Shown here: positions 11,696-24,456 of the stretch, one piece after another | Numbering within the stretch: position 1 is the stretch's first letter | Layout: each line of letters opens with the position of its first letter | Assembly (NCBI GenBank): GCA_965153455.1 | Contig: OZ234495.1 | Span: 5,084,001-5,148,000 of the forward strand | Origin: Sphagnum compactum | Lineage: Eukaryota; Bryophyta; Sphagnopsida; Sphagnales | DNA: 64,000 nucleotides | Reading direction: 5' to 3' | Translations under genes and position numbers: made by a program | Notes under the pieces: generated by a model | Database searches by the model: none | Told to the model about the DNA's origin: nothing | What the model saw: the letters and a program-made list of their open reading frames with translations, nothing else

Positions 11696-12098
11696 ATTGC
11701 CTTACCTACTAACCTAGCTACACAATACCCACTTACATTGGTAGTAAACTAGCTAGGTAGAATGAGTGGGGGAAGTAGGAAGGTTTGTAGGATGTTGATG
11801 AAGTTCAAACAGCCTTGGACCTGAGCATTCTTGTGGCCAGTTTGAAGTGGCCCCCATCCTTTTGTTGTGTGTCTGTCACAAGGATAATGTTTTTGTCACA
11901 AAAGATGGAAGTGAGATATGGAGTTATTAGTAGTAGTTGGTCCAGAAAAACAACTGTGGTACTGCAAAGTCCTTTCTCTTGTCTTTTTTGGGTCTCTGAG
12001 CTCAGACTCTTCACACTGAAAGCATTCCTGCTACACAATCTGCCTGTGAACATACTTGGGTGGGATCTTGGACCAGATGGCATTTGTGCAGATGACGA

Positions 12099-12141
12099 CG
12101 AAGAAGAAGAAGAAGAAGAACAACAACAACAACAACAACAT
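12099..12141 (+). repeat. Compound trinucleotide microsatellite (GAA)n(CAA)n
   Basis: About seven GAA units followed directly by about seven CAA units. Read in one frame it would give a Glu/Gln run, but the surrounding frame has no other sign of coding. Confidence 0.9.
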
Positions 12142-12365
12142 TGTGGTTGTTCAAAATTCTGCTTCCTCTTGCAAACCTGCTACACATAGAAGAGGCTACA
12201 GAAAGCTTGCAGTTGTTGTTGTTGTGTTCACAGGAGTGTCAGTTCAAAGTTGAGATCACAGATATTGTAATCTGGTATAACCAGATCTGGATCTAGATAT
12301 GTATCTCTTGCACAGAAAATTTGCACAGAATTAGCTTTCAAAGACACCTGAAGGTGCTTTTCACA

Positions 12366-12407
12366 CTTGGTGTTAAGGAGTCTAGTATTAAATCCCCTAA
12401 CACCAAG
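12366..12407. repeat. Small stem-loop
   Basis: CTTGGTGTTAAGG and its near-perfect inverted match CCTAACACCAAG enclose a loop of about 16 bases. Further TTAACA-type motifs follow to about 12600. It may be part of an old foldback element. Confidence 0.5.
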
Positions 12408-15400
12408 CTAGTCATTTAGAACCTAAACCTATTTATACTACAAAGATTTTTTTATGTTAAGTTAACATTCACTTAATATAAGAATAATCACCCATTTAAC
12501 ATCGGGTGCCACCTAAGATGCCACCTAGATTTTCACTTAACACTGACTTAACATTAGGTGTGAATGCACGTTAAGTGATGGACAAGTGTGCCTTGAACAA
12601 ACTTTGTCATTTAACTTGAGTAACCCTTAAACGCCTATTAGGGCAGACCTAGGGTTTTTTTAAGAAATTTAAACAAGTCCAGATGGCACATATTTAAGTC
12701 TTTTTTTTCAAAATAAAAATAAAATTGGGTTGGATTCAGGAAATTAATTGGGTTGGTGTATAGTCAATCATGTTTGTTTGATGAACAATAATGAGTTTGG
12801 TGGTGTTGTTGCTAACATGGTAGTTGTTGTGCAACATGGGATTTTTTTTTTTCTAGCAACCAAATTACATGACATTCATTCATTGGTAGTGTGTTTGATC
12901 GTACTCATTTTAACCCCACATGAATTGGAATTTAAACATGGGATAAATAAGATGTAACCCTTTTGTTTTGAACCTTGGTTGCATGGATAATGTTTCATTA
13001 TTTGTATTTTTTAGGCAATCAAAGTTTTATTCTAATTACAAGCAAAAGTTGCCTCCTTTTAGATTGGTGCATTCTAAATGCCCAATCTTCTTCATATGTT
13101 TATCAAATGCTCCAAATGTTTGCAACTTGTTCTTTGCATTAAATTCTTCAAATGTGACGGTGCATTCCTCATATCTCTTAATATGTGTATAAATCCATGA
13201 ATAAATATGTTTGGGGCTCATTCGGTAAAGAAAACTACCTTGCAATGGCTTAAGCTTTTGGGGTTAATCAATGAATCAACTTATTTGCAAAGTTTGGAGC
13301 AAGATCGTATCTATTTAATGGGCAAGATTAAACAATGGACATAAGAGCATTTCCAACAACATTCTCCAAATGCCCTTACAATGGGAAACCCATTGTTGTG
13401 TGATACCACATTGGCAATTACACTTGTCAATATCCACTACTAACACATCAAATAACAACAATCCTTATACCTTGCACACCATAACCCAATCAAAACATGA
13501 GCTCACTTACAAACATGAAACAAGACAAGGAATCCAAGCCCTAAAAACACATAAAACCTTTACAAAGAAAAATTGCATAAACATACATAAAAAGTTGAAA
13601 AAACACACAAGAGTGATCTTAGAATCTCAAATTGCCAAAAGGGATTTGAGACCACAACTTTTGGGTTTTATACCGAAAATTTGTAGAATATCCTGACATG
13701 TTCACACTAGAACTACTACACAACTAACTTGATCATTAATGTGGTTTACCCTAATTAATCCAACTTAAGCCTAATTAACTACGATTTAACCATATGGCCA
13801 ACTAGATTTTCTTGACACCATTTTGCTAAGGCAATTTACACCAAAACATGAAACCCCCACCAATGACCAAAAACTTCATTTTTACATGAGGCCTCATGAT
13901 ATTTTCAAGCAAGCCCCTCAACTTGGTGCACAATGTAAGGTTTTGTAGAGGACTAACAAAACTTGGTGATGGTTGGGCACAATATGTATCATCATGAAGG
14001 TTTGCAAAAAATTGATGCATTGAGAAAAAAAAGATTTAAGAGCTTAGAACTTCAAACTTTTGGCAAGGGTGATGGTAGATCCCTTATTACTACTCCATAA
14101 AGGCAACAAGCTCCAAGCCCCCAGAAAAAAGAACCAATCTTTCATCACTAATGATGATAATGAGGCACATAACACCCCCCCAATGGGACTCCCAAGCTCC
14201 ATTTTCAATCAATAAATAACCATCTTGACCCCTTCAAAAACCTTCATGATCCCCCCTACAAAGCCATTCACATGTAGCCCCACTTTGTCAATTCACTTAC
14301 AAACCCCATTGTTTAACCTTAAAATTTTCTATGTGTAACAATACAAACTCTAAAACCTTAACACATTTTGTAATCATCTATGTGCAACATCACAAAACTT
14401 TAAACCACTTTTGTGACATGCACGAAGAATGGTGGAATTCATATAATGTAAACATGCATACACAAAAAATACAAAATTGAAATAATGTAAGCAATATTGA
14501 AAATCCAAAATAAGAAACTTCAACAATGCAACTATTTTAATTCATTCAATGTTCAAGTTTTTGGTGAACAAATGTTCCGCCAAATCCATTTTCAATTTGT
14601 AATTATCATAGAAAAACTATACCGAAAAAGAATAGAAGTTGCCAAATAAATTCTCGAAAAATATGCTTAGAAATTTCTAGAAAAATTCATGAAAAATGTG
14701 CCTAAAATTTTTTAGAAAAAATTAAATAAATAAATTGGTAAAATTTTATAAAAGATGTAATTTCTTTTAAAATAATAGTTGACGAAAATCTTTTAACAAC
14801 ATGGTCAGTGAAAGTTTTTAAAAAGTTATTTAGTATAAACTTATAAAAGGTATAGTTGATGAAACTTTCCAAAAGGTTTATGATTTTCCAAAAGGTTCCA
14901 TTGAATGATATAAAAAGAGATTCAAATGGCATCACCCCTCAATCTCGCCAACACAATTTATGGCCTTTGTGCTTATAATTCATTTCATGTTTAATTTATG
15001 TCATGCTTTGTTCAAACAATAAAATCATTTAATTATTATTCATAGTCAAGTTGCTTGTTGATTTATTTTTGTTTCTTTCAAATTGTGTTTTGTCTTATCT
15101 TTGATAATAATAATGAACTTGTGAATTTTCTAAGTCTTTTGTGCCTTTCGTGCATGCTTGGATGATCATAGCTCTTCTTAAGTGCCTTACATTTGTTTTA
15201 TAAAAAATGGCTGTAGATTTTGTTCTCATTCATTTTCAATAATCATGTTATGAATAATCACACAACACATCATGAGGTCACAAATTGTATTCATTTGTCA
15301 CAACCTACATGGGTTTCAATGATAATGAATTTAAATTGCACTACATTAAAACATCTTTTTTATATCCTTTTTTTCAATTTTTTTCATTTTTGCAAAATGC

Positions 15401-16699
15401 CACCTCTTTTCATTTTGAGGCTCATGTATGGTTTGCACAAAGTAAAACCACGAAAGATAGATACCATTTGCCAAGAAATAGTATGAATGATAGACACTGT
15501 CATTCATTTTAAACTTCAAATCACTACCTTCCCCCTTTAACATGTTTGAAACCATGTTTGATTACTCGAACACATTAATGTTATTGTAACCTCATGGAAG
15601 CCCAAAAAATGCATGCCATATCCAAAGTGTAATCCACAATTTTTTCTAAAATTATGGATTTCTTTCCATCTTTGTTTTGAAATTGCTTAAGTGCCACCCA
15701 ATCAAGTAGTTTTTCCGCTTATAATGCATAAAATCAAGACTCACAAACATGCCTAGAAAGCCCCTTTTTACATTAATCTTGAATTGATTTCCTATGTATG
15801 TTTTATGGGTTTCCAAAAGTATGCTTCATATTCTAGCATAGGATGTCCTCGTTGCAACAGATGCAACATGGTGGCAAATTGGACCACTTTCCTTGCATTC
15901 TTTCTAGCCACATCATGTGCAACTCAAGTAGCAATAGATTTACGGCCATGAGAAGCAAACAACTTTTGGTTCTTGGCATGCCTGCAAACCTTAAAGGGTC
16001 CATTCATGGTTGGGGTACCAAAAAGGAGTGTTTAATTGAAAAAAGACTATAAAGGACAACTTTGGTTTTTTGTTTATCTTACATTATTATAATTGTAGTG
16101 GATTATTGTATGCCAATAGATAAAATGATGTCTTCTTAAATTATTTGGATACTATGTTAATGTCCTTTTGAGCCTTGTAAACTAAAGGAATCAAATGTTT
16201 AAAGTACATTTAAAAAAAAAGTAATCAAAAGGAAGGCATAAAATCATACAATTGACTTCAAATATTTTGTACAACAAAACTATGCCCCTTTTTATGAAAG
16301 TACATGTTCATTGGATGAATTTGATGAAAAACCAAATCATTCAAAAATTTCAAAATTTTGAAAATTTGAAAGAAATGGTTGCAAGGCAAAGGATTCATTT
16401 TAAAAATCATTTGATAAAAAATTTATGTTCAATGGGTTCAAAATGTCTAGCCTTAGATGCAGGTCACATGTGAAGGAAATAAACATGCCAAAAATGTGTT
16501 TGGTTATCCATTGAAACTCATTTTGGGATTTTTCGGGATTTTTTACATTTCTGGCATTCAACTAAAATATTCATACGCAATTATGTATGATTGTGAAAAA
16601 TCACCATTAACACATGAATTATCTTATATTGGCCTATTCAATTTTGTCACTTAAGTTTGTTTCATGTAAATGTTATTTGTAAAAAAATAGCTCTAAAAA

Positions 16700-17100
16700 G
16701 TCCTTAAGTTTTTTTTCTTTTTTTTGTACCCCAACCATAAAATCCTTAAGTCCATTGCAACCTTTCTATGACCTGCATGTTTAACCAAAGAATCCCATTT
16801 AGCAGATAACACCTTATTTTTCTTTTCCACCCCACTACAAATTCTGCACTTAATAGTGTGCAGACTACCATTTAACCTTACACATAGTTTTGCCCAAGGA
16901 AGCTTAGTTGCCTAGGAGTCTTGAAATTTTTTGCTTGTATCATAGTTCCATTTCTTGACTCCTAGTTTTGGCTTGATAGTATGTAGACCTTTAGGAGGGT
17001 GGACATTAAACAAATTTTCTTCAAGGGGGATGACAAACTCTTTAAAGAACATAACATCATCATTATTTAGGTTTGATAGATCAAAAGTACTAAGAGAAAA
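16700..17100 (-). pseudogene. hAT-like transposase N-terminal zinc-finger fragment, decayed
   Basis: The minus strand encodes VMFFKEFVIPLEEN, then KKFQDS, a TAG stop at 16912-16914, then ATKLPWAKLCVRLNGSL, HTIKCRICSGVEKKNK and WDSLVKHAGHRKVAMDL. The CxxC...KHAGHRK arrangement is the BED-like zinc finger (a DNA-binding N-terminal domain) found in plant hAT-like transposase proteins. The stop falls where the family usually has Trp (W..KFPWA), so a TGG-to-TAG change is likely. A frameshift follows after about 16745. No catalytic domain is attached. Other fragments of the same superfamily are at 34.8-35.2 and 38.8-39.1 kb, but the order of the three does not fit one element. Confidence 0.65.
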
Positions 17101-17228
17101 CAGTGGAAGGGATGATGTAAAAGGACCATGAGAAGAAGAAACACCATTCTAATCACCAATTAGAAGAGGATCCTACTAGAATAAAAGAACTTGAACTTCT
17201 AAGATTATGGCAGTTGAAGAGGCATTGT

Positions 17229-17708
17229 CAAACCTTGAATTGGGTTTTGGACTTTTTGTGGAACCCTAAATTGCACCTCTGGAGTTTGAACCTTCATAAT
17301 CTAAAAAACTTAAAAGAGAAGTTGAAGAATTGATTTGAAAAAAGTTTAAAATGCAATGTGCAAATTGCATAAACACAAGCCAATAGAAGCTAAATCAAGC
17401 TAACAAATAACCAACATCCAACAACATATGAAAAAGGGGAGGGGGTTCTAAAATGCTAACCCAAACTGACCTTAAATTGGGTTCTAGATTTTCAATGGAA
17501 CCTTAAATTGCACCTTTGGAATCTAGACTTTAAAAATTTGGAGAACACATAAGAGAAACAAGAATCGATTTGGAAGAAGTTGATAATACAGTGTGTAGAT
17601 TGCATTTATACAAGCCAATATAAACTACATCATGCTGATAAGAAACCAATAGCCAACATCATACATAAAAAAAAAGGGGAGGGGGAGTCTAAAATGATTA
17701 CCCAAACT
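17229..17708. repeat. Tandem duplication, about 240-bp unit, two copies
   Basis: 17229-17467 and 17468-17708 are diverged direct repeats. Each starts with a CTT[G/A]AATTGGGTT segment, continues TTAAATTGCACCT (or CTAAATTGCACCT) and ends in a GGGGAGGGGG stretch followed by CCCAAACTGA. The duplication abuts the hAT-like N-terminal fragment on its upstream side. Confidence 0.75.
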
Positions 17709-19384
17709 GAAAGAAGTGTAAATGTGGTTAATTCGGCATACCTAATACTCGAATCCCGATCCCCTATTGAATCCCTTCAAGGCTCATTGGCTCATAGACC
17801 CTTACAAGTTGCAGTGGCGGACTCTAGAGTTTAGACCATTATCGATTGAAAATCACAAAAACACAATTGAACAATCCTATAAAATCTAAAATACAAAATC
17901 CTATTCACCTAACACCTCCCATGGAGATTTGATGTAAATTTTGACAAGTCTCATGGACGTTCTTGGGATTCTTTAGGACTGTGAAGCGTGAAAAATCTCC
18001 AGCAAGTTTCGTTGAAGAACACAAGCACACCAAGGTGTTTTGAAACCAGTGACGCACACCATGCTTGCAATGGACCTCTATCCTACACATTGCAATGAAG
18101 CAAAAGAATGCCTCGACAATTCAATAAACAATGCACAAAAGGACTTCAACAAATAAAGACAATAGGTTTGGAGGAAGAAGTATTCCTTTTGTTGGCCAGA
18201 GCTTCAAGACAAACATCAATGTCGACTCCAAACAACATGAGCGAAACTCTGTTGTCTTCATGCATGTTGAAGAAACATCTCATACACCACAACGAAGACC
18301 CGCCCTCTTAGCGAGCACAAATAAGGCTCTAGCGATAGTGCATACACTAAAGGAAAGACTTGGCGAGAACAAAGAACCAATGAGAACTCCTTTTGGTGAA
18401 CTGTTGCAACTCTTGTGTGAAACAAGCTAGCCAAGAAGAAGATGACTTCCTCACAACTCGACTCTTTGGATGGTTGAGATCTTGCTTGTTGGCAAGCTCA
18501 ACAGTTGTTGTCGTTGCTACTTGACAAGGTTTAGGTTGGCGAATTGGGACCATTGATGCAGTGCAATCTGGCCCATCACATGTAGCGCCGGATGTTTTCC
18601 GACAAACTTTCATGATTCTCCCCCTCCCCTTTTTCCTTTGTATGAGTAGCTGCCCTTTTTTAAAAGTAGAAATTTGGCTATTTTTTGCCAGAAAAAAAAA
18701 AAAAACACTGCCCTGAAGTGAAAGCACCACCTGGTGAAATGGGTGGGTGTGGTAATTGAGTGCAATGGGATGATAATTTTGCAGCTCACTTTCATACCCC
18801 CCTAACTTATTCCAAGTGAGCTTCACACCTTACAGATCATTGAGATCATCCAAAGGTAATGAGAAGTTAGAACCAATTTTTGAGCTCTGTCTTGCTGCTC
18901 TTGCACACTCCCCTCAATTACAGACCAATATATCATCAAGAGGTAGTAAGTAGTAGTACATCATCATGTATTTTATTCTATTTCTACTTGAGTTGCTGCT
19001 GCCCTTGCACAAATGCACCTCTTCTTGTAGGACCCTCCCTCATTGCCTTCCTTCCTTTGAAAGCAATTTTTTCACAAAATCCCTACATGAATGGTATATA
19101 GCTAGCTGTGTGCATTCATTAAGGATTTCAGCTTTTGTTGGGTAGCTCACCTAGGGCATCATCATTTTGTAACACACTCAAAAGAAATAATTTGTTGCTT
19201 CTTGCTACTACACAACTTCCCCATATTCCTCATCTGCTTTTCTCAAAGCTCCTTTTTCAACTGCAATTTTGTTTGAAAGTACATGGGTACTCACTCTTTT
19301 TGTCACTTTGACCTCAAGTTAGGGTTGGTATCCCATGTTAATTTAAGTTTACATTTGGTTGATTTCTTATAGACCAACAAAGGA

Positions 19385-19386
<2 letters not shown>

Positions 19387-19418
<32 letters not shown>
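19387..19418. repeat. (AT)16 microsatellite
   Basis: Uninterrupted AT dinucleotide run. Confidence 0.95.
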
Positions 19419-19420
<2 letters not shown>

Positions 19421-19917
19421 TCTCAATTAAGTGGCCCCCAAAAAATTCCATGAGGTCATGTTGGGTTGCAAATTATGTGAGTTTTTTTATGATATGAAAT
19501 CCAATGGAGAACACTTACTTTGCATCCATACCACATACATATATATATAAAGGGAAAGGGTATAATGTTTAGAAAGTAGTCAAGTCTATCCATATCCCAC
19601 ACAAGGTTCAAGAATTCTTCAAATATATCATATGAAGGGAGAATAAGAGAGAATAGAAGTAAAGTTAAGTATTCCAAAAAATGAGAATAAGAAAGAGATC
19701 ATTGAACTCCTCCTTTAAAACCTATTATTATCCTCACTAGCAATGTGATGGCATGACAATTTTTTTATCATCATCAGCTTGGTCCTACCTGTACATGCCA
19801 TTTGTAAAAAGCATTGGGGGAACAAAATTAAAAATTCTATTGTATTTGTAGGTCACCTTATTATTATTTGGGGGAAATATCCTTTCCCCAAAAAAAAAAG
19901 AAAACAAAGGAAAAAAA

Positions 19918-19920
<3 letters not shown>

Positions 19921-19956
<36 letters not shown>
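19921..19956. repeat. (GA)18 microsatellite
   Basis: Uninterrupted GA dinucleotide run embedded in a purine-rich tract. Confidence 0.95.
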
Positions 19957-19960
<4 letters not shown>

Positions 19961-20341
19961 AAATAAAATGAGGGAGAGGCAACAAAAAGAAAGAAGAAAA
20001 AGAGCTAACTGTTCCTTTTGGTCCTTTTTTCCATGATGCAACAAATGAGAGGTATGGTAGCAAGCATGATGTTATGAGAGAAGACAAAAAAAGACAGCAA
20101 AGCTTTGACAAGAAAGTTTGTAAGCTCCCTCATCAAGTTGCTTTCTTACTTGTCAGATATGTCAGCAAGAAAAGAAAGAAATAAATGAAGAGGAATTTGA
20201 TGTTTCTAATAAGTATTCCATCATGCTTCCTTCTGCCATTGGGTCACACACTTGTGTTTGTTGTCCCACAAGCCCTTCTTCTACTACCTCCATCTACTTA
20301 CTAACTTTTGTATTTTTATTGTGGAAGTAGCCACAAAACAA

Positions 20342-20363
20342 ACACACACACACACACACACAA
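20342..20363. repeat. (AC)n microsatellite
   Basis: About ten to eleven AC units. Confidence 0.95.
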
Positions 20364-20942
20364 ATTGCTGACAAAATTCTTGGGTCCCATAATCCACCAT
20401 CTCTTTTGGCAGCAAAAACAAAACAAACAAACAAACACCCACAAATCAAAGAGTGAAAAAAGGATTTTCAGAAGGAAAAAAAACAAAAAAACTGGCAAAA
20501 TGCTACCACCTCACTCAACATCTCTTGTCCCCTTCTTGCTTTCAATGCAAATTATTTGCAATCTTTTTTTTTTTCCTTCCTTTGCATCTCTCTTTCCCAT
20601 AATTTTTGAGTGGTGGATTTATTTGGATTTATTATGCATAGTTGTTACTTGTTATCAGAATTTTTATTTATTTCTTTATTGATTGATTTTTAAATTAAAA
20701 AAACATTGCAGTCTTTGTTTCGTGAACAAACATGCCATAAAAGTACAAGAGTTTAGTCATCTGTGATCACACTTCCATTGATGAAAAAGAGTATTAAAGG
20801 AGGAGAAGAACACAACTTCTAAATCTAACTGAATTTCATTGCTCCCTTTGCTCCCACTACAAACTGTTTGACCTTCATAAAGACCTGCTGAAAATTTATT
20901 AGTCTATTTGGATGGCATGTTCTAAAGCAGAATTGGACTTAC

Positions 20943-21079
20943 CAGAAATGCCAGGGCCTTCTGTGTTCAAGAACAGCATCTTCTGTTGTTTGGGAGGTAT
21001 CTCCGGTCTTTCCATCTTTTAGCCTTGTAGATAGATGATCTGCTAATGATCCGCCTTGTGATTTCTTGGATAATCTCAT
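20943..21079 (-). other. Putative isolated exon on the minus strand
   Basis: A 137-nt segment flanked by a strong acceptor (a run of T then GGCAG) and a strong donor (CTG then GTAAGT) when read on the minus strand. It is open in one frame throughout: MRLSKKSQGGSLADHL, then STRLKDGKTGDTSQTTED and VLEHRRPWHFW. No family is recognised and no partner exon could be joined with confidence. An untranslated or non-coding exon, or a chance arrangement, is equally possible. Confidence 0.25.
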
Positions 21080-21844
21080 CTGCCAAAAAAAATCAGCAGC
21101 TCTTAACTTTCAGTAAGAACCTCGTCCTTGGGTGACCTTGGGTCTTACAGTACACTTCTCAAAAGGTGAAAGACAAAGTTGATAATCGCATCATTCTATC
21201 ATGGGTGGGTGGGGTGGTCATGACAGAGGCACAATATCAGCATTTGGAACAAACCCAATGGAATAGTGTGCACTCTCATGATCCTTCTGGGATCCCCATG
21301 CCCCTCCCCCCCCCATTCAAAAAATGGCAAGAGAAAAATTCCTAGCTCAATTTCAGCACAGATATCTTGAGCACAATATTGTGAAGGAATCTATGTATCT
21401 ATGCATCTATCTATCCATCTATCCATCTTTTCATTTCAAAAATGGAATACTTTTGCTCTTGCCAGATCTCTCTATGTTTTGTCCCCAAATCCTGGATGAA
21501 TATAAAGTTTGCACTTCGGTGCAGGGAAATGAAGTCAAGGAATTAACAAGGTACAATTTGAGCCCCGTTGTTTTTAAAATCTTTCTGCTTGACGATTGCT
21601 TACAATGTTAAACCACATGATGGCTAGCAGACAGCTTTGGAGCATAGCATATGTCCCTGGAATCTGGCGCCCAATCCCAAGGTCAGTTACCAACTTTCTA
21701 GTTGGCTTTCCATCTGCCAACAGATCAACTCCAAAAATACTTTTTTGGTTATTTCTCAATTGTTCAAAAAACACTTACCAGTGAAGAATCCCTTTTTGAT
21801 TGCTTTCTTCAGAAACATTTACTACTGTTGTGTTCAATGGCAGC

Positions 21845-21873
21845 AGAAGAAGAAGAAGAAGAAGAAGAAGAAG
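21845..21873. repeat. (GAA)n microsatellite
   Basis: Nine to ten GAA units. Confidence 0.95.
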
Positions 21874-22730
21874 CCTTCAAGCATTCTAAAGTGAGGGGAA
21901 AAAAAAGAAAGAAAAAGCATGTATGATTGATTCTGTGCAGCTCATGAGAACATTTGGATATAAGATGATTGCCCAGATTGCCAACTTAGTCTTACAACCA
22001 CATCACAAGGTTTCCCCCTTGCTTTTTTTGCTTTCAACTGTTTTTTGAGTTGTCCGGTACACAAAGAGGAAACGACAAGCTCAAAAGGAGAGACAGGTGA
22101 CAGGCACAAGAGACCTTGCAAAAAACAGCACAAAATTGGTGAAAACCTGCACAAAACAGACTCTATACACCAGTACCAAGATTCAGAAACACACTGTCAT
22201 CAATCCATGTTTTTATGAGAGGGAGCAGTACCATGATGCCCATCCCTCTCCCTTTTTATCTGGTGGTGATGATCATGCCCACAGTTTTTTGCTGGGTATG
22301 GTGGTAGACATCTGCTCCTAGAATGTGTCATAACACCTGCTGCAGGCAAAACCTCAACTAGTGCAAACAAGATATTGAAGAATCTGAAGATATCAAAGAC
22401 AAAGTGATTGGATATAATTGGACAAGTTTGTCACCAATTGCACACATAGTTGTAATGATGTTTAGAACAGAAATAAAACTCAATCAATAATCAAAATGCA
22501 CCAAACAGGGATTTCAATTCTTGCAAATACAATTTGCTTTTGAGTGAAAGGTACAGCTCAGGATCAATGTGCTGAGCCCACTTTACCTGAAAGCTTGTCT
22601 CTATGTAATGTCTCTCCTGAAGATGTCTGTCACTTTACAGGCAATGTCCTACAAAAATCTACAGCTGCCGTACACAGATTAGCTCTGTTGTTACATTGAT
22701 GCTACTACTTCTATGGTGGGCAGAATCTGT

Positions 22731-22882
22731 ACATAGTTCTGCTATCAAAGTTGCTGAAGCTACATACATATGAAAGGTCAAATCATCAAAGAATACTTGC
22801 AAAAATTTCTACACAGTTCTTCTTCAGTTATCAGAGTTGCTGAAGAACACATGGAAAGGTCAAATCATTGGAGAATACTTGC
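22731..22882 (+). repeat. Tandem duplication, about 80-bp unit, two copies
   Basis: Both copies contain AAGGTCAAATCAT and AGAATACTTGC in the same order, preceded by AGTTGCTGAAG. They are about 80 bp apart with moderate divergence. Confidence 0.8.
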
Positions 22883-23835
22883 ACCTTCCAAGCCACTCCA
22901 AACTCCCAGGACATCCCCAAATTGCACACCTCGCAAAAAAGTCTTGTCTCCACAGCTTGCACTTTGTCATTAACAGAGAGACTGTGATGAGAGAAGGGAA
23001 CTTTCTACTCCAATTCAAAGAAAACGTTCAAAGAGCATATACACTTATAAAGTTGAAGAAAATGTTACAGTCACTATCCAACTACCCATCTGGGAAGCGG
23101 AAGCAAATGTGTTAGAAAGAGTAAGCAAATAGCTAGAACCCAAATCTGGCATCACAAGAGAATGTTCATGAGTAAGCAAAAGAAAAATTCAGCAGCTAAA
23201 GGTTTTGGTTTTGGCTGTCCCTCTAAGTTGACATCCCTTTTCCTAGTACTCAATGGGGAAATCATCTCATCTTGTTTGATACAATGAAGCTACCACCCAC
23301 TATGTTCCTCATTGCGGAGCTCTAAACTTTAAACCTCCAAATCTAAATGAATACACAGTTCTCCAAAACCCCTAATCTAGAAATTGGTCTGGACAACATT
23401 TGGCAGCTCTGTGCAATTGAAAGCTCAAGAGTTAAAAAAAGATTAAGTTTGAGAATCCTCAAACTTTTAGGGCGGGATAAACAAACAACCTCTTCCTGCA
23501 ACAACATCCTTTCAGCATGAGGTCTGCAGAAAAAGGCAGCTACAGAGAACTTCCCCTGTGCACTTATGAAAGCTTCCACAGGATGATGATGCCATGTCTG
23601 GACAATCGAGAGATCTTGTGCTGCTTGCACAGTTTGGATCTTCAAGCTCCTAAAGCAATGTCAGATTTTATCTTCATTTAGAGCAATGAAGGGTGAAAAA
23701 AGACTAATAAGTTGCCGTGCTTGCAAAAGACTCCACCGGGAAAAAGAAGCCCCAGGGACGCACTCTCTTGAGGAATTGAACATGAAGATTGAGAGAGTTT
23801 GTTGGACTCGGAAGATCCTCAAGCTTGCAAAAGAA

Positions 23836-24456
23836 TCATGGCAAGCTTTTTCGTTGTCCTCGAGCGGTAAAAGTTTCACTCCTGGAGAGAGCGGTTCGCT
23901 GCCATAGGCGGCCTTTGGGCCTGGGAGTATCTCCGAGCTCCACACTGCGACGCAGAATTTGGCGCATCGCCATCGCTAGATGAGCAGCAGGATCTGCTCG
24001 AGTGAAGGTATTGAATTTGATGCATACCTTCATGTGACTCAGTAGCGCATCTTCCATGCCTGCTTCCGGACCTAGCCGTCTGCTCTCTTCCTTCACAGCT
24101 TCCGAGCACAAGCCACACACAAAATGGGCGCAAAAGATCTTCTTGGTTTGTTCAATGTACGCAGATGTACATTCTTCCGCCAGACCACAGCACTCGCATT
24201 TGGTGAGAATCTCCTCCTCCTCCTCCTCCTCGCCTTCTTTCTCAGGCTGCTGCACTGTGACAGGTACCGTAAAGGTGAATTTCGACAAATTCTCCACCAT
24301 GTCGGCTATGGCGGCGGAGGTTGTTGTTGTTGTTGTGTCTGACGCTGCCTTGCACAAGTTCTTCATCTCCGTGTGGCCACACGCTCCTCCTCCTCCTCCT
24401 TTGCTATTGACGAACGGGCTGGACGTCGTCATAATAGTTTCCACCGCAGTTCCCAT
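23836..24456 (-). CDS. DUF1677-family plant protein
   Basis: Single-exon, 206-residue protein of the plant-specific DUF1677 family; the molecular function is not established. An N-terminal low-complexity part has a Gly run, a Thr run (about residues 38-43) and an acidic Glu run (about 75-82). It is followed by the family core: KCECCGLAEECTSAYI (about 87-102), then FCAHFVCGLCSEAVKEE (about 109-125), then MEDALLSHMKVCIKF and ADPAAHLAMAMRQILRR. The paired CxCC and CxxC cysteines plus later His/Cys suggest metal binding (inference). The ATG at 24456 has a good plant context (GGCAATGGGA). The C-terminal 30 or so residues after the core are unconserved. The gene is isolated, with its upstream side facing the GGTTACC-rich array at 25.5-26.3 kb. 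Confidence 0.9.
   Translation of the reverse strand: MGTAVETIMTTSSPFVNSKGGGGGACGHTEMKNLCKAASDTTTTTTSAAIADMVENLSKFTFTVPVTVQQPEKEGEEEEEEEILTKCECCGLAEECTSAYIEQTKKIFCAHFVCGLCSEAVKEESRRLGPEAGMEDALLSHMKVCIKFNTFTRADPAAHLAMAMRQILRRSVELGDTPRPKGRLWQRTALSRSETFTARGQRKSLP

Larger units (their letters stand above)
10511..16699. other. Gene-poor AT-rich intergenic stretch
   Basis: No supported gene. All reading frames are short and lack known domains. The region contains the separately listed repeats, simple A/T runs and CAC/GAA microsatellites. From about 12.4 to 16.7 kb the composition is strongly AT-rich, typical of old transposon debris, with no intact element recognised. Confidence 0.5.
17709..20942. 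other. Intergenic stretch with microsatellites
   Basis: No recognised gene. A plus-strand frame at 18131-18430 (99 codons) and a minus frame at 18347-18826 have no known domain. Microsatellites are listed separately. Purine- and pyrimidine-rich tracts dominate 19.3-20.6 kb. Confidence 0.45.
21080..23835. other. Intergenic stretch, downstream of the DUF1677 gene
   Basis: No recognised protein. It contains a GAA run, a roughly 80-bp tandem duplication at 22731-22882, and probably the 3' untranslated region of the minus-strand DUF1677 gene in its last several hundred bases. Confidence 0.45.

Noticed and set aside
19785-20111. Ser/Leu-rich minus-strand frame
   Set aside because: Created by the (GA)18 run and neighbouring purine tracts.
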